64,000 nucleotides of DNA from Centrapalus pauciflorus (Eukaryota > Streptophyta > Magnoliopsida > Asterales > Asteraceae), in assembly GCA_020465985.1 (NCBI GenBank), contig JAANYP010003262.1, positions 62,001 to 126,000 of the forward strand. The letters run 5' to 3'. Every line of letters begins with the position of its first letter. Within the stretch, counting starts at the first letter, position 1. Under the pieces are notes generated by a model. The model searched no databases. It saw only the letters and a program-made list of their open reading frames with translations, and had not been told where the DNA came from. Position numbers and translations under genes: made by a program. Positions 42,864 to 55,900 of this stretch are shown piece after piece.

Positions 42864-44173
42864 ATATATATTTTAATTACGCGTGCTAAAACATTAAGTA
42901 TGGTTTGAATTATTTCTGATGTGGTGGTTTATTTTGTTTGGTTTGATAATTTATGTTTATTTGGATTGTAATAGTACTTTATTTTAATTTTAATTTTAAA
43001 GTGTGACGTTTTTCTTAAGTTAAATTATAAAAAAGTTGAATTCTGTTTGTTTATTAATTGTTTGTTTAATTTTGATTATTATGAATAAGGAATATGTACC
43101 GATCGATCTTTTTATAATCTAAACCGATAAATTAATTCTGATGTAACGAGGACGTCACAAAAGTCTAAGTTGGGGAGGGTAGGTTATAACGATGAAATTA
43201 ATTAATTAATTTAGCCCTCACAAAAAAAATTTAGACTACATTCTATATCAAAAATTAGAAAGATTTACAGCCCCGCGTACCAAAACAGTAAAAAAATAAA
43301 ATTTTAACAGAGTTGGGCGCAGGGGGGGCGCAGGCCTGCGCTGGCCCTGCGTCCCATCGTCCTTAAAACCCAATTTGAGCATCATTTCATCATTTTCACA
43401 AACCCTAGAACCTTTGTCTACGGTTGGGTGTGCGGCTCTCTTCCAAAAACATCATTTTTGTGCCCAAAATTTGCAAATTTAAGCTTCAAAACACCCACAT
43501 TTTCATAAATATCCAAGATCTAGGCTAGAAATCACCTCTTTGTGGGTAGTTTCATCCATTTTGAAAATTTTGTGTAGAAAAAGTGGTGAAGAAAAGATTT
43601 GTACCAAGTTAAGCTTCCAATCAGCAAGGTAAGTGTTTTTATTGAGTTATTGCAACTTATTTCATACTTTTTGAGCAAAAATGAAAGCTTGAGCTTCATG
43701 GTCATCCATGGAGTTTTCATGGTGATTTTGACTTTTTAGAGTCAAAGTATGTAAAATTGCATGAATTTGATGATATCCTTGATGTATGTTTTATGAGATA
43801 TGTGTTTATGTGTTAAGTTTATTAATTTGCCATGGTTATTTTCTAGAGATTAATTTGAGGTTATAAAGTTGGTTGTCTAAATGTGCATATATTGTTAAAA
43901 TCATAAAATTTGGGTGATTAGCTTAAAACTTAAGTTTATGTGCTAATTGGTTTTTATTAAAATATGATAAACGTTTAGTGCTTAAAATAATGACAATTTA
44001 TAGACTATATATATAGGATGCAAAATGTGAGCGTAAAAGAGTATATATATATAGTTGCATCTTTTAAGAAAGCGTAATTGTGCAATTTGCAATTATAGGT
44101 TACATTACTTAATTCATCTCATACATATTGTGGTTGGTTGGCACAAATTGTAGATATCGAGGTGAACGAGGCA
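42864..44173 (+). promoter_or_regulatory. E6 module B leader: purine tract, palindrome, telo-box-like word, putative intron
   Basis: Non-coding. AAGTTGGGGAG is at 43167-43177, GCGCAGGCCTGCGC at 43328-43341 and AAACCCTA near 43402. A donor-like AGCAAG/GTAAGT is at 43629 and an acceptor-like AAATTGTAG ends at 44153, shortly before ORF B. Confidence 0.5.
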
Positions 44174-44255
44174 ATGAACTCAAAATGTTAATGTCCCGAT
44201 AGATTGGTCTCCAAACCTCCTATTATCCCAACACCCCGAACACATTAGAACACAC

Positions 44256-45692
44256 ATGTTTTTGTATAAGAAATATTCAAATAAAGTGTTAACTGAAAAC
44301 AGAGTTAAGAGGAGCGATTTTGAGGACTACGGGATCCCATACCTTTTTGACTATTTAGGGTGGGAAGGTGTACTTGAGTTGGGCGGCCACGATATTTATC
44401 AGGCCGATGTAGTCGAGTGGATGTTTACCCTACAGAGGGAGACAGGTCGTTCAGAGAACGACTTTAGGTTGATAGGTACTGTCCATGGTAGGGACGTGGC
44501 GATGGATGCACAAATCCTTCGCCAATTATTTCATTTAGATACTGGGGTAGGCCACGAAGGGTCTAACAAGCAGGGGTACGAGTATAGGAATGAGGCCCAG
44601 TTGGCCTTCACTGATATGACTTGGTCAGGGGAGTGGACAGAGCAGGTTAATAGAGTTTTTATCTCATCCATTTTGGAGTCCGAGTCCTCCACTTCTTACA
44701 GCCGAAAGGCTTTATCTCCAAGGTGTAAGGTGCTTCACAAGATTCTTGTGAACAAAATCTTGTCTCACGATAGTGACCTGACCAAAGTCAGGCATAGGGA
44801 TATCACAGTCCTTCACGCCCTTCTTAAGGGTAGGCCCAGAATTTCCTTTGCGTGGACAATTATGAATGATTTATGGGTATGTACGACACGAGAGAGAGGA
44901 CGATCATCCCCATGCTTGGTTGATCTCCAAGTTCCTTGAGAAGACGGGCTCACTTTCGCCTGACTCCCTGCTATCCCCCATTTCGGCGACGTTCGTTACG
45001 GCCGCCATGTTCCCTAACTTGATTTTTAGGGAAGTTGACGAAGGGTTCGAGATATTCGACAAGGAAACAAATGAGTCTTATATCGAGGACTACACTGAGG
45101 ATGAGAGGAGAGAGAGAGAGAGGAGAAGGCCGCCAATGAGGCGGGAGTTCGGCATGCTGAGCCGAACCTAGGGGCGTCTACCTCGCGCAGTCGAGGTAAT
45201 GACAGTTTTAATTTTGACCGCATGATAAGGCGGATAGAGGATATAGCAGTGGGTCAGGGTGAGTTCCGAGAGGATGTGACCGAGAGACTAGATGAGATGA
45301 ATGGGCGTATGACCCATATTCATGATAGGGTCGATCAGTTAGCGGGTTGGGTAGATCAGTTACAGGATGGGCAGAGAGCCCTAGCATACCAAAATGCCTA
45401 CTACCATCACCATAGCTGGGCATATTGGGAGGGAGTCCGACATCACGAGGACTCCGCAGCAGGTATGCCATATCAGTATTATGAAGATTACACGATGCCC
45501 GACTACCAGGCCTATAACCCTGCCGTAGACACTTATCAGCGCTATCCGGCGCATGGCAGGCAGCACCTCCCAGACCCGATGCCTCCTCACTTGGTTCCGC
45601 CGACTGCACAGTTCACCCATGGCCAGAACCCGTATACCGACTTCTTCAACAGCGTCTTCGGTCCTCCTCCATCGCCTCCTCCATTTGAATGA
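44256..45692 (+). pseudogene. E6 accessory ORF B (Athila-type), broken
   Basis: The better kept of two accessory ORFs. It opens with a segment from KRSDFEDYGIPYLFDYLGW to RISFAWTIMNDLWVC (to about 44937). A frameshift near 44880-44935 then leads into a segment ending in an Arg/Glu-rich stretch (to 45169), followed by a shift into a coiled-coil and Tyr/His/Pro-rich tail ending PPPSPPPFE (45222-45692). The expected start lies near 44174, but stops separate it from the body. No membrane or envelope features are evident. Confidence 0.65.
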
Positions 45693-46549
45693 TCGGGTAC
45701 TATCCTTCCTTATTCTTACTTTTCTGTCTTTTATTTTATCTTTGTTTGTTATGCATTTAATTTCTTTATCGTAATTTTCATTTATTTTTAGTTCTTAGCC
45801 GAGTCCTATTTAGAGTTTATAATGTTTATATACTCTGTCATTTCTTCCACATTTGAGTCTTGTTTTCCGATTAGGCCGTGGAACATGATGATACTTAGAA
45901 AAAACATGTGCGAGTGAATTGGTTAGTGGTGACAGGATATTTTATAATTAAGAAAAGAGTCGTAATAATAATTAAAACTTTTGCCATGTAAAATGAATTC
46001 AAGTACGTTAAAATTTATTTGGGCTTAAATATAAGTAATGTGTCAAAAGATTTTGGAACGTGTTTTAGCCTCAAAAGTAAGTTAAGTGTAGTCTAGATGG
46101 TTCGGGAAACTAAGCCCGTAGGGGTACCACTCATGCCTAATCCCCTAAAACCATTTGGTTTGGGAGCGGTTGACCGAAATCTCATTACATGGACCATCTA
46201 GCTAATCTAGTGAAAAGAATATAGATAGAAGCATGGTGTTAAAAAGAAAAGAAAATTTGTCGTAAACATGCAAAGAGGAAATAGATGGTCGGAAGACCCA
46301 CATGTTTTAGGTATCGTAACCTTGAGCTAAAAGGGTATTTTAAAAGGGAGATACATTGTATAAATTCTTAGAGAAGTATATTTTAACTGAAAACATCTTA
46401 AATCTACATGTTAAGAATTTTAATGCATTAGTGCGAATGCTAGCTTAACATAAAATTTCTAGACTCACTGCCAATACATGCTCGTTACATAGTTAGTTCT
46501 GATTCCAAAAGCTTGTTCGGGGACGACCAAGAGTTAAGTTGGGGAGATT
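45693..46549 (+). other. E6 3' non-coding region with polypurine tract
   Basis: About 860 bases without an ORF. AAGTTGGGGAG at 46536-46546 stands directly before the LTR and is the polypurine tract. Confidence 0.65.
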
Positions 46550-47675
46550 TGATAAATCTATAATTTATATGGTTTCTGAGTCATATTATGATCATTTTAA
46601 GCACCGGTACTTTGTAAAATCCGTATTATTACTCCAAGTTTGTATTTCAGGGCCAAGATGTTAAAAAGAAGCAATCCGAGAGAAATCAGAGCAAACCGGG
46701 CTGAGGGGGGCGCACGCCTGCGCTACCCTGCTCTCCACATAGTGTCCAAACTGTCCAAATACGTTCCAGCACATGCCAGCTAAACCCTAGCCGCATCCGG
46801 GCACGAGGGGGGGGGGGGGGGGCAAGGCCTGCGTCTGGTCTGCGCTAGTGCGGCGCAAAAACGCGTTTTACAGCCTGTGGAACACTAATCTCAATATCCC
46901 TATAAATACAAGTCAAGGGGCAGCTTTGGAGAGAGTCCCGACGTGTGTGAAAGTGTGCCGAAGCCCTGCCGGAGTGGATCTACGATACGAGAACGAAGAC
47001 GGTGATTCGCAAGCTACTCAATGGCTCAGATCTATGGTTTTGACGAGCATACGATGAGCGGCTAATCCTATTAGCCGTTTGCGGAGGATCTACGGCTAAG
47101 TTTACTCTTCTTTAATTTCTTATGTTTTGATGTATTCGTATTAAGTGAGATCTATTATGTGTATGCAAATGATAAACATTTGGCTAAGATTATGATTATG
47201 TGTTGCGATTGGTAAAAGCAAGATAGTTTATCGTGGTGTTATTATTCGTGCCGAGTCCATTGTTTATGGATTAAGACGAGTATTAATGTTGCATACGCTA
47301 TGCCGAGAGTTATTGGTTAAAACACGTTTGATTAAGTTAATCGCGCAATTGATTATGTCTATGTGATCGTTGCATGAAATTATAGTGAGTAATACTTATG
47401 TCGTGGTGATTCCGTGAATGGTTATTCGTCTCTTGATTGTTTATATTCTTCGTTGAATACTTCGTCCTTAATTTTAGTTACAAAGCAATAGGAAATCATT
47501 ACTCTAAACAAATCATTCAAATCCACAAATTCACAATTTAAATGCTCTCAATAAACTTACAAGGCTAATAACCCAATCCTAATTACGACCACACTCCCTA
47601 TGGATTCGACCTTACTTCTCTAGCTAAATAGTGGATTTAAGAACTAAAACGGCGGGTCACAACGACGACCCGTCA
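46550..47675 (+). repeat. 3' LTR of E6 (Athila)
   Basis: Starts TGATAAATCTATAA right after the polypurine tract and ends GACCCGTCA, about 1.13 kb. It contains the near-palindrome GCGCACGCCTGCGC (46710-46723), AAACCCTAG near 46783, a 16-G run (46807-46822) and a TATAAATA box (46901-46908). The 5' copy is outside the window, so the right end is judged from the CA terminus and the change of sequence character. Confidence 0.7.
46901..46908 (+). promoter_or_regulatory. TATA box of E6 LTR
   Basis: TATAAATA in a CCC-TATAAATA-C context, about 350 bases into the LTR. Confidence 0.5.
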
Positions 47676-48747
47676 GGACAGTCAGTCTGCGTGATCACAT
47701 ATCGCGGACACCTGCACTCAAACACATATAGCACATATAGGGTAGATAAAATCGTAAGTGCGCGCCATATCTCGGTCTCATACACATATCACAACACATA
47801 ACGACTTATAAAAGTATACGCGCGTTTTGAAAGAACTCGAGTACTCACCGATTACCCAAAATCAACTGTAACCCGGAACTCTAACGTGGCTCGGTACGCG
47901 GTCGGCTCGAACCTGTAAACATAACGGACCCCAAACATTAACACAGACTCAACTGATAGACAACACAAATCCGATCACAATATCATAAGCGGACCCGCCC
48001 CAAATCAAAGCCCCAAATGAGCGACCCAAGCCCAAAACCCAGCTGGACCAGGCCCAGCCATCGCGACCCGCGCCCAGCCCGAACGCGGTCGCGCCTAACC
48101 CGATAGCGTCGCGACCACGATCGGCCAGTCTCAGCTTCGTCCCTGCTCGTTTTTCATGGCGGAACCAGGGGGTTTTGACACCCCAACTCGATTTCTAACC
48201 CCAAAAAAACCCATAAAACCTGCAAATAATACCAACCCCAATAACGAGAACTCAACTCCTCAATATTACACATATGCATCTCGAATTTAAACTACCAAAT
48301 CAAGGATTCTTATCTCTTTGAACTTCAAGAACACAAACAAGAAGAAAGGATGGATTTCAGCAATCAAATTCAAACTTGGTGCTTCCTTGCTGTTCCAGAT
48401 GATTCACATACACACACACTCACGTATTTTTGATTTTGCAAAGGAAGGAAAAGAAGAAACGTTCAAAGGGAGCTCATATATATATTCCTTCTATAAATGC
48501 CAAGTCCCGAACCCACTAAATTCGAACCAGACATCCCATTTTCTCTGTTAATATCATTTTAATCTATTTATCGCCGGGATCTCATAAATATTATTAATCC
48601 ACGAAAATAATAATCCGGCGCCACATCTCTCTCGGTCCCGGCACGTATAATCCACGATACGGGATCCAATTGGACCAACGCAATAATATTAAAATAAACG
48701 ACCAACAAATTAAATCCACTTATCAGGCTCAAATTCGGGATGTTACA
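47676..48747 (-). repeat. Minus-strand Ty3-type LTR remnant (E7)
   Basis: Read on the minus strand it starts TGTAACATCCCGAATTTGAG, a typical start of plant Ty3 LTRs. It runs toward lower coordinates through a TATA-like ATATATATAT near 48480 and a GC-rich part (48000-48130). Its 3' end is not reached; the E6 LTR abuts it at 47675. This suggests that E6 inserted into it. Confidence 0.55.
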
Positions 48748-49195
48748 AAAATTGTTTGAGGGACCGTTACTGCAACTTTAGAAGTTGATGAACCGTTTTC
48801 ATAATTTTGAACAAACCATAAAGACCATTTATGTAATTTACTCTTTAATTTATGAATATCCATGGGCGTGTCAGAGTTCTGAAAAATACTTTCAACTATT
48901 ATCTAGTCAAGTTTAGCCGAAATCTGAAAAATACTTTCAACTATTATCTAATCAAGTTTAGCCGAGTACCTTAAAGTTGACTTTGAACTCGTTTACAATT
49001 CTAACTAAAAAAAGGATGGGCCAGACTGTAAATACAAAACGAAAACCACGAGAAATTTTATAAGCCGCTAAACGTTATTCGTTGGTAACAAAAAAAAAAA
49101 ACCATGGGCAAAACAATCTCTTTACAAAGTATTGAATACGAAACCATGAAGCCTTTGGGCATTGCTTTCACCGCTAACTAAAAAAGGTAATTTAA
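48748..49195. repeat. Downstream flank of the TIMELESS gene with a 45-bp tandem repeat
   Basis: Units at 48878-48922 and 48923-48966 (TCTGAAAAATACTTTCAACT...) differ at about two positions. The rest is AT-rich and without an ORF. It must include the 3' untranslated region of the gene on the minus strand, but I see no certain polyadenylation signal. Confidence 0.6.
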
Positions 49196-51059
49196 TTAAT
49201 CTTCATCGTCTAGATCCAAGACCATTCTCAGCTTCCGCCTTGAACTACCAGCATTTTGAGATTGAACCGGACTTTCATTGTTTACAAAATCCGTTACTTC
49301 ATCAACCAAGTCATCGTTAAGTTCGTGATCATGCATATAATCAGTGTTTAAAGTCATCACCGGACTTTCATTATCGTGCTGTCCACTGCCAACTTTATTA
49401 ACATCCACTTCTACTTCGCTTGGACTTTCAGCACCTCTTGTTTGTAATGATCTTTTACTTCTGTTACTGAAAGAACGAAAATGTTAGGAAATGACTGATC
49501 ATCAATTGTGTACTTCATGAGTAGTTTTAGTTAGAGACATTTGGGATCCGGTTTTACATCCCAGACTCCCCATGCCATTGTGCCAACTTGGGTACGGAAT
49601 ATAGAATAAGAGATGAGGTGTCTAGTTTCTCCTGCTTGCAGCATTCGTGCTCTGTACCCGAATTTCAATAATAATTACGAAAGAAAACACGAACAAAAAC
49701 AATTATGCTGGTCGTCCAATTTGTATACACTGATTAGCAACAGATGACTGTTCAATACAGGGAGCACCTTGTAACGAAAAGAGAATATGCAAGAATAAAG
49801 CTGGTGTGCCCTTAACCAAATCGAGTGTTCTATACTCCAGTAAAGATATAATCCTACTATTAACATTAAAGCACAAATGTAAACCAATAAGATAAATTTA
49901 GAAAAGATTCGAACAAGAAATTGAAAATGACATCAACGAGTTATTAAACACCCGCGCGTTGCTGCGGGGTCTAAAATATTAATTACAAAAATAAATATAA
50001 AAACAACTAAATAAAAATACTTTTCAAACAATTCAAGCAAAGAAACACAACTAAACCAACATCGAAGAGTGAAATTGAAAAGTCGATATAGATTCAAGAA
50101 GTAAGACAAATGATACTGTTGTCGGTTTTTATCATTGGTTTTCTAGATTTTGCAATGCTAAAATTACAAACAATGTTTTATTAAATCGGATCAGAACCAG
50201 AATTAATTAATCAAATATTCATAACCATAATTTGAAATTTGACATTTTTTAGGTTTAATCGTCAATTTAATTTATTGGTTTTACAATCAAATCAAATAAA
50301 TTTATAACGGTAATGTCTCTAATACTTCGATTAGAGTTTGACAACGTTATAATATTAATGTTCGTTCTTATACATGATCATATTTAATAAGAAAATCTAA
50401 ATATTAAATAGTTACCAATTATAAAACAATTTCATTAGAATTTTGTATCGTGCATCTGAATAATAAAGTCTTTTTCTATACAATTAAACATAACATAATA
50501 GTTTCAAAAGACAAGTACAAACATAAGTATAATTAAATTCATAATTTTAAGTATGTAACAAAATGTTGTAATAATAAATGTTAAAAGAGGACTAAATGAA
50601 AATTTATTAAAATAAAATGGCTAAATAAAAGATAACACTAAGATGAGGGTGTATTGTGAAAAAATTAAATTAAAAATTAAAAAAAAAAAAAATAAAACAA
50701 TTTCATTAGAATTTTGTATCGTGCGTTTGAATAATAAAGTCTTTTCTTTACAATTAAGCATAATATAATACTTTTCAAAACACAACTACAAACATAGTTA
50801 TAATTAAAATCATAATTTTAAGTATGTAAGAAATGTTGTAATAATAAACGTTAAAAGATGACTAAATGAAAATTTACTAAAATACAAGAGCTAAATAAAA
50901 GATAACACTAAGATGAGGGTGTATTACGAAAAATTTAAATTTAAAATTAAAAAAAAAAGAAAAAAAGAATTTTTAAAATTAAAAAAAAGAAAAAAAATGC
51001 TCATTGGTGGAGAAGATTTGATAAATGTATCTATGTATGTATGTATGTGTGTGTGTGTG

Positions 51060-51156
<97 letters not shown>

Positions 51157-52926
51157 GTATGTATATATATATATATAGAGAGGGGGGTTCAATGGAAAAC
51201 CACAATGCACCTGAAAACTTGTGAAAATCGCACTGCAATGATCCCAACCCTATATATAGTTTCCATAGTTTTCTGCAATGATCCCAACCCTATATATATA
51301 CTTTTGTCATTGGTCCACTTTAGTAATTATACATTTTTTGGTCCAATTTGGTAATTACCACTTTTTTGAAATGTTCCATATTGGTAATTAATTAATTATG
51401 GACATTGGAAACTTTAGAACGGTCCATTTTGGTGATAATATACTTGAAATGGTCTATTCTGGTGATTAAAAATTTTGGAATGGCTCATTTTTAATTTAAA
51501 TCTGAGTCCATTCAAAACTTTTAGCTGATTTAGTGACATTTTCATAAAATAAAACTACCAAATCAGACCCAAAAAACATATATTTACAAAAATAAACCAA
51601 ATACAATATGTTAGCTGATTTAGTAACATTTTCACAAAATAATAATAATAATAAACCTTACTACGGCTGTGTACTTATGTGTGAGAGAGAATCTTACCTA
51701 AAAGCCGAGCTTAGTACTATGTCATCAGAATCATCTGACTGTTGGTCACGATTCTGGTCTGGTATTTCCACACTTTGGACCTTATTCTGCCTCTTTTTGC
51801 TCCTACATCAAAGAAGTAAATTAGTTTCAAGTACATAGGAAAAACATTAGAATGCTATGGCATGTATATGCATCTTCAATCGCAACTATATCACTCACCA
51901 AGGATTGATATATCAAAACATGCAAGCATTATCACACAAATCATCCGATGATTGGTTGATTATTTTGTTACCAGTTTTATACTGTTTTTTATTTTTAAAA
52001 AAATAAGAAAAAAAACATTAGCTAATCATCAATTATGTGTTCCATGAGTCCTTTTTAAGTTTTTAATCAATAAATAGAAACATACTTTTAGTAACTTCTC
52101 TAGAGACAAGTTCACACTTTTAACCACACTTTATGATGATGAGAAATTGAGGACATGTTTTGAAAGTACAATACGATTCCAAGAAAAAAAAGTTAAAATG
52201 ATAAAATGACCTACTAAGACAAATGAATAGTATGTTGTTAAATAATGACACAAATCCAACTTTTTTAATTAAGTCCCCTATTGTAAAATCCCATCATATG
52301 TCCCCATTACAGACTCCCGCTTAGCATTAGTCATTTTATATAAATTTCTCAAATTGCATGACTCTCATCAAGCAAATTATTAGCAAATTAGTTTGAGTGA
52401 AAATGCAAAAAAAAAAAAAAAAAAAAAGAATAAAAATTAAACAAGTAACAAAATCAAAAGGTATTGTAAGCAAAATAGTATGTATGAGCCTAACAAGTTA
52501 TACAGAATTAGGAAAAAGAAAACAGTACAAAACGGTTTTGGTGGATAGACTTGCAGATAACCAAACATTAATGGTTAAAACATGCAATTTTAACATGCAA
52601 AATAAAATAATTATGTGGCTCATTTTACAAGGCTAAGTTGACATGCAACAGCAGATAATGATTCAATACATAAAAATATGCAAGAAAAACTTGTTTGCTC
52701 TCCAACAAAGAGTTATATCCTGCTATATATACCTAAACTGCAATTGTGAATGGATGATACCAAAATCTGTCTACCCCCAAAAGTGATACTAAACCTTTGA
52801 TGCAACGCTCGAAAACTGAATAGGGCGTTCTCATTTTAGTTAAGCAATGCATACAATTACTAACAATATGAATAAGGCAAGAAAGCATCATTTCAATATC
52901 TAAAAGCAGAAAAAAGAAAAAGAAAA

Positions 52927-52995
<69 letters not shown>

Positions 52996-55900
52996 GCCAT
53001 GGCATGTGAAAGCAAGTTGTTGCATCCAATATCCTGTGCATAGCAGTTGTCTACTTATGTGTGTATAAAACAGATGAATCTTACTTAAAAGCCAAGCTCA
53101 GTACAATGTCATCAACATCATCTGATAGTTTGTTATTCTGGTCTGGTGTTTCCTCGGTTGGCTCCATATTCCGCTTCTTTTTGCTCCTAACATAAAAAGA
53201 AGTAAATTAGGTCCAACTATAGAATTAAACATCAGAATGCAAAGGTATACATACATCTTTAAAGTTCAAACCCAACTAATATCAGTGACCAAATTTTTCG
53301 GTATCAGCATATGTAAGATCTCTACACAAAGATTGTGGGAAAATTTTGATGTGACCTTGTCTCATATTGTAAAATGATACAGAAGTGTGAAACATATATA
53401 AACTCAGTGTTGGATACAAGGATTTAGTAACTGTGCAGAAAACGCTACTGTTATAAAACAAAAAATTGCATCAAAATGTGCAATACAAGAATGTAGCAGT
53501 GCATTCTTCCTTGATCATCAAAATGTGTGGCAAGTATCAAATGACTAGCCAAAGATGAGAACGATGCGTTTTCGAGGGTCATACATGAGATATGTTGGTT
53601 GTGAAGTTTGGTTGTTGCTGGATGTTCATGCAGCTGCTATACTTGTGGAAGGATAAGTTATTAGGCACAAGCCTGTATAAAATATTTGGCCAAATTTACC
53701 AGTATACATAAATCTCTGACATAATAGTAGAACTCTAATCCAAGATCAATAGGAGACTCTCTAGTACGTCCATGGATGTAGGTCATTCTTGGGCTGAACC
53801 ACATATATACCATGTTTGCACTACCCAAGTGATCCCATACCCATATGTGTTTGCAGTTTTTCGAAGATGCTCCCAGTAGAATTTGGTTAAAGTGTGATTT
53901 ACAGAATCCAGTGACCGTCAAGTCTAAATGGATACTGGAGAAATGATGTGGTCCATGTTTGATTAGGATCCCGAAACTATACAATGACATGATGAATCAC
54001 CAAAGTGTTTCCATATGTACCTTTTCTTTAGTGATAATAGTGCTTCACCATCTGAATGCATTGCATCTTCCTGAGGGAAGTCAGTATTACCATCCTCATC
54101 CCTCAAGTGCATGGTATCACCTGACTTCTGTTTCCGGAGATGCAAGCCAAGTTGCCTGAGCTTGCGGGTAATTTGTGCTGCTGTGAATGTGTCATCACCG
54201 TCTAGTGCACTTGCAATCATGTGACTGCACTTCTTGTGATCTTTAAACCTTAACGAAAGAAACATTTTTTCATAATGGTAATTTATAATCTAATACATAT
54301 ACATCAGAAACAAGAAGATGAATAAACAAAAATTCAGGAACTCACTGCTCAAATAAAGTTTTAATCTTCATCTCTTGATCTTCACTGAATGCACGCACTC
54401 TTTTTCTAGTGAACCTGAGAAGAAATACATGGTTTTAGCTCACCAAGATGACACACACAGCTACAACATCTATTACTTACGAAGGTTGTTGCAGTGATGC
54501 ATCCATGTTTTTGCTCTGAATATTAGAGAAATCCGAACTACTCATTCGCTTCTTTGATGGAAATTTAAATCCCATCTGTTTAAGCTTTTTCGAAATCTGA
54601 GCTGGTGAAACTTCCAAATTAAGTTCTGCTACTATACGATGACTGCAATCTGGATAATCTTTATATCTACAATGGCAGTTTTCATTCGGCAAGATGAAAA
54701 TTCAGCAAGTGCACAGTTGCAAGAATTCATATATATTTGTTCATCAAAGGAATAGTAGACATAAAATGCTTACTTTTCGTAAAGGTCCTTCAATTTTTCT
54801 TCCAGTGCATCATCAAGAAGAAGTGGCTTCAATCTTTTGCGTGCCCTCTCTTGCTTCTGCTGAATAGGATGTTCACTGCAAGAAAGATGAAATAACAGAG
54901 TCAGGAAAGCAACGACCAACGCAAGCAACGTTCAAACAGAAGGCTAAATGGTAGGCAAAGCAATACTTGTTAAATTCTTCCACTGTGTCAGTTTCTTCAT
55001 TAATGTTTTCTGTCCCTTCACCATTTTTATTGCTTCTTTTCAAGGTCTGTCGAACCTGGGCTTCATCGGGATTTTCCTCACTAAGAAGCAAGCGAACAAA
55101 TGAATGACCATCAACATTGTTAATATAAAAGACCACAGATGGGAACAAATGCTGCTGTCTTTCAGCTCAAACAGCAATTATGAAACTGAAAACAAAGTCT
55201 TTCTGTAAAGTGAAATAATATTGACAATTTGATCAAAGAACCAGGAAGTCCTCCTTACCTCTGGTCATCACCTCTCCAATTTGGTACCACAACATCAGCT
55301 TCATCATCACCAAGTGCATCAGCAATGCTTTTTCTAACCCATCCATTACTACCAGATGTACCTACCTCACCGTAATCTCCATGTTGGGAATCAGCTCCAC
55401 TATTTCTATACCCGTTTCTCAATTTTCCAAGATCTTGCAACATCGATTCACAATTAATATAATGACATTCTTTACGTGTCTTCCAGAAAAGAACTTCCAC
55501 GAAAAGAAGAGGATAACTCTTGATTTTCTTCAGCATTCTCCTAACCAAACTCGTAAGAAATAAGACAATATTCTCGTATTCTTTGCTGGGACTTGACTTT
55601 TGCTCTTCCAGGATACCATGAAATATGATGAGAAGGGACAACTGCAATCATCCATACATAAACTTGCATATTATATATTACACTTCTGACTAATCTTTAA
55701 AACAATTTCCAAATTTGTACCTGGTATAGCATTGGAGAAAGTTCTAGATCTTCACAAATTCTCCTTAGTGCACAGACAATGTAATGATTCGTTCTGATAG
55801 AATTGCTTTTGTAAAACTTCAGCAGCCAACATAAGTTTTGGATTATGGTGTTATTTGCAAGAGAAGAGACCAATGAAGACACCTTAAAGTCAACTTCGTT

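Noticed and set aside
49951..49971. Helitron 3' end as a firm call
   Set aside because: Hairpin and CTAA are present but spacing is unusual and no 5' TC end or helicase is seen; kept only as a low-confidence feature.
52733..53041. Minus-strand ORF with a poly-Phe run
   Set aside because: It is the poly(A) tract read backwards inside a TIMELESS intron.
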